Assembly (NCBI GenBank): GCA_963277665.1
Contig: OY728121.1
Span: 956,758,097 to 956,822,096 of the forward strand
Source: Viscum album
Lineage: Eukaryota > Streptophyta > Magnoliopsida > Santalales > Viscaceae
Reading direction: 5' to 3'
DNA: 64,000 nt
Part shown: positions 62,807 through 64,000 of the stretch, piece after piece
How positions within the stretch are numbered: the stretch's first letter is position 1
Layout: the number at the start of each line of letters is the position of its first letter
Notes under the pieces: generated by a model
Told to the model about the DNA's origin: nothing
The model's input: the letters and a program-made list of their open reading frames with translations, nothing else
Database searches by the model: none
Position numbers and translations under genes: made by a program

Positions 62807-64000
62807 TTACTACCAGCTCATGTATTTACATCCCCGTAAAGCAACAAAACACACTAGGGAAACAAAAGAAGGTACTGAGCACACATCTAAGACTTTCGAT
62901 CCCATGTGCTCTCCTGGAGGTTGTCGTGCCGCCAGTGAAAGCGCACCTGAGGAATCAGCCATCCAGGTAGGACCTACTCCTGTCAGTCCTCGATCTCCAC
63001 TGGAAACACCGTGAATGTCACCCCATCATCGATGTCCAGCTCCCTGTGGTCGACGATGTGTGAAGGGTCGTGCACGTATCTTCTCAGCTGATATACGTGG
63101 ATGACATCGTGCACCCGATGCAACTGAGGTGGAAAGGTCAAGTGGTAAACCACCTATCCTACCCTGCTGAGGACCTTGAAAGGTCCGTTGAACCTCCAAG
63201 ATAACTTTCCGCTTTGGACACATCTCTGTAGACCTCGTCGAGGTGAGACCCGTATAAGACGTGGTCGCCATCCTCGAACTCGAGAGGCCTCCATTCCATG
63301 TTTGAAACTGAAAACTGAAAACTCCTGCTACCACGAGGGTAAGGTTGACCGACTCAAGAGTGATCGTCTGCACCCTCCAATGCATAAATTTATCCTATGC
63401 TTCCTGGGGTTTCTTTTTCACCAACCAAGGAAAACCCCATAACAACATTGCAGATAAACCGCAACCTTTTTTTCCAAATACCGTCAATTTGTGTATGAAC
63501 TGTGGTTTCCCAGTCCATACCCAAACAAACGTCGTAAGTCCTCGACGCTTCCACCAAGAGGTTCCAACCAAAACTCTCGACTCTAGGGTCAGATCACATC
63601 ATCTACATAAGTGTGATTATCGAGTCTCCTCTCAAAGGTATCTCCAGACATGAGGGTCAAGTCAACGGCTTAACAAAAAATTCTAGGTATGGGACAAGAT
63701 TCGTGGAAGGAAGGGATGATTCGTATCAATGTCTATTGTTACAGAAGCTAGTAGTAGACACAGATCATTCCTCAAATCATCTATAGAGCCTTTCGGTCGC
63801 ACTCCTTGACCACATCCAGCTACTCTCTTTCTCCACCCTCAAGCTCTCTGAGCCTAGCGGGCACATCAAAGGCAGATGGTTGTAACATGTCGAAATGCTC
63901 ACCACCTCATGCTACTATCCTTGCTCTGCTTCCACCTCTACTGCTCTGTAGATTCATTTATCCTTAACACTTCCTCTTCTGGAAACATTTTACATGACCA
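62807..64000 (-). mobile_element. Internal region of the second array (copy 2, cut by window end)
   Basis: Collinear with 56792-57985 to the last base of the window. It contains the integrase C-terminus/chromodomain fragment at about 62880-63385 (frames equivalent to RPLEF, LSP and RVHDV blocks). Beyond 63400 there is no recognisable motif. Confidence 0.75.
62880..63385 (-). pseudogene. Integrase C-terminus and chromodomain fragment (copy 2)
   Basis: Same fragment as 56880-57360: LSWRFNGPFKVL-like segment near 63170-63215, the HRVHDVIHV block near 63090-63125 and LRRYVHDPSHIVD near 63050-63090. It too is split by stops and a frameshift, so the damage predates or accompanies the duplication. 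Decayed chromoviral pol end. Confidence 0.65.

Larger units (their letters stand above)
53085..64000 (-). mobile_element. Second tandem array: LTR A - internal - LTR B - internal (cut by window end)
   Basis: Two ~3.7-kb LTRs and two copies of one internal sequence, all minus strand. LTR B has a PBS on its left side (59142-59153) and the polyprotein C-terminal remnant on its right, so it serves two units. The internal region (2364 bp) is too short for an autonomous gypsy element and keeps only gag and integrase/chromodomain pieces. Content is much richer in G+C than the DNA to its left. Unit length is about 6.07 kb (53085 to 59156). Confidence 0.82.

Overview
This is plant nuclear DNA from a repeat-rich part of a large genome. 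I find no host gene, rRNA, functional tRNA or CRISPR in it. The evidence is layered Ty3/gypsy LTR retrotransposons of plant type (chromovirus/Tekay-like, plus a Tat/Ogre-like fossil), primer-binding sites complementary to initiator-Met tRNA, very AT-rich decayed DNA, and no open reading frame that looks like a conserved cellular protein. The species cannot be named from the sequence; a flowering plant is most likely.

Layout. (1) 1-2489 is a diverged relative of the LTRs that follow. It shares their ~190-bp sub-repeats and a TATA box at matching spacing. (2) 2490-29891 is a minus-strand tandem array of a non-autonomous element with giant LTRs (~4.4 kb) and short internal regions (~2.1 kb): partial internal, LTR1 (2666-7077), internal (7078-9178), LTR2 (9179-12794 plus 22728-23396), internal (23397-25493), LTR3 (25494-29891). 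The period is about 6.4-6.5 kb. Each shared LTR has a PBS on one side, and LTR1 and LTR2 have a PPT and a pol-tail remnant on the other. (3) LTR2 is split by a structurally complete but coding-dead minus-strand Tekay-type element (12795-22727), with ~1.98-kb LTRs, PBS, PPT, gag, protease, RT, RNase H, integrase and chromodomain remnants. A 5-bp target duplication is confirmed by the unoccupied site in LTR3.

(4) 29892-45479 is AT-rich, with a badly eroded minus-strand pol of Tat/Ogre type at about 36.8-38.6 kb and diffuse LTR-like short repeats on both sides of it. (5) 46.1-48.8 kb is an eroded plus-strand Tekay-like pol. It ends in a PPT and the start of a 3' LTR at 48833; what follows to 53084 is probably that LTR, but its end cannot be seen. 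(6) 53085-64000 is a second tandem LTR-internal-LTR-internal array, also minus strand: LTR A 53085-56791, internal 56792-59155, LTR B 59156-62806, and a second internal copy running off the window. These ~3.7-kb LTRs carry 23/24-bp, ~30-bp and 39-bp minisatellites and a GC-rich block, and so stand out from the AT-rich surroundings.

Nothing here works together as a pathway. The window records successive insertion, nesting, LTR-LTR unequal recombination and decay. The most unusual signals are the two independent tandem arrays built from shared LTRs, the ACACG-N-CGTGT inverted repeats in the nested element, the CGTACGTACG-type sub-repeats just downstream of a conserved TATA box, and the 39-bp minisatellite that keeps a 13-residue repeat open in both LTR A and LTR B.
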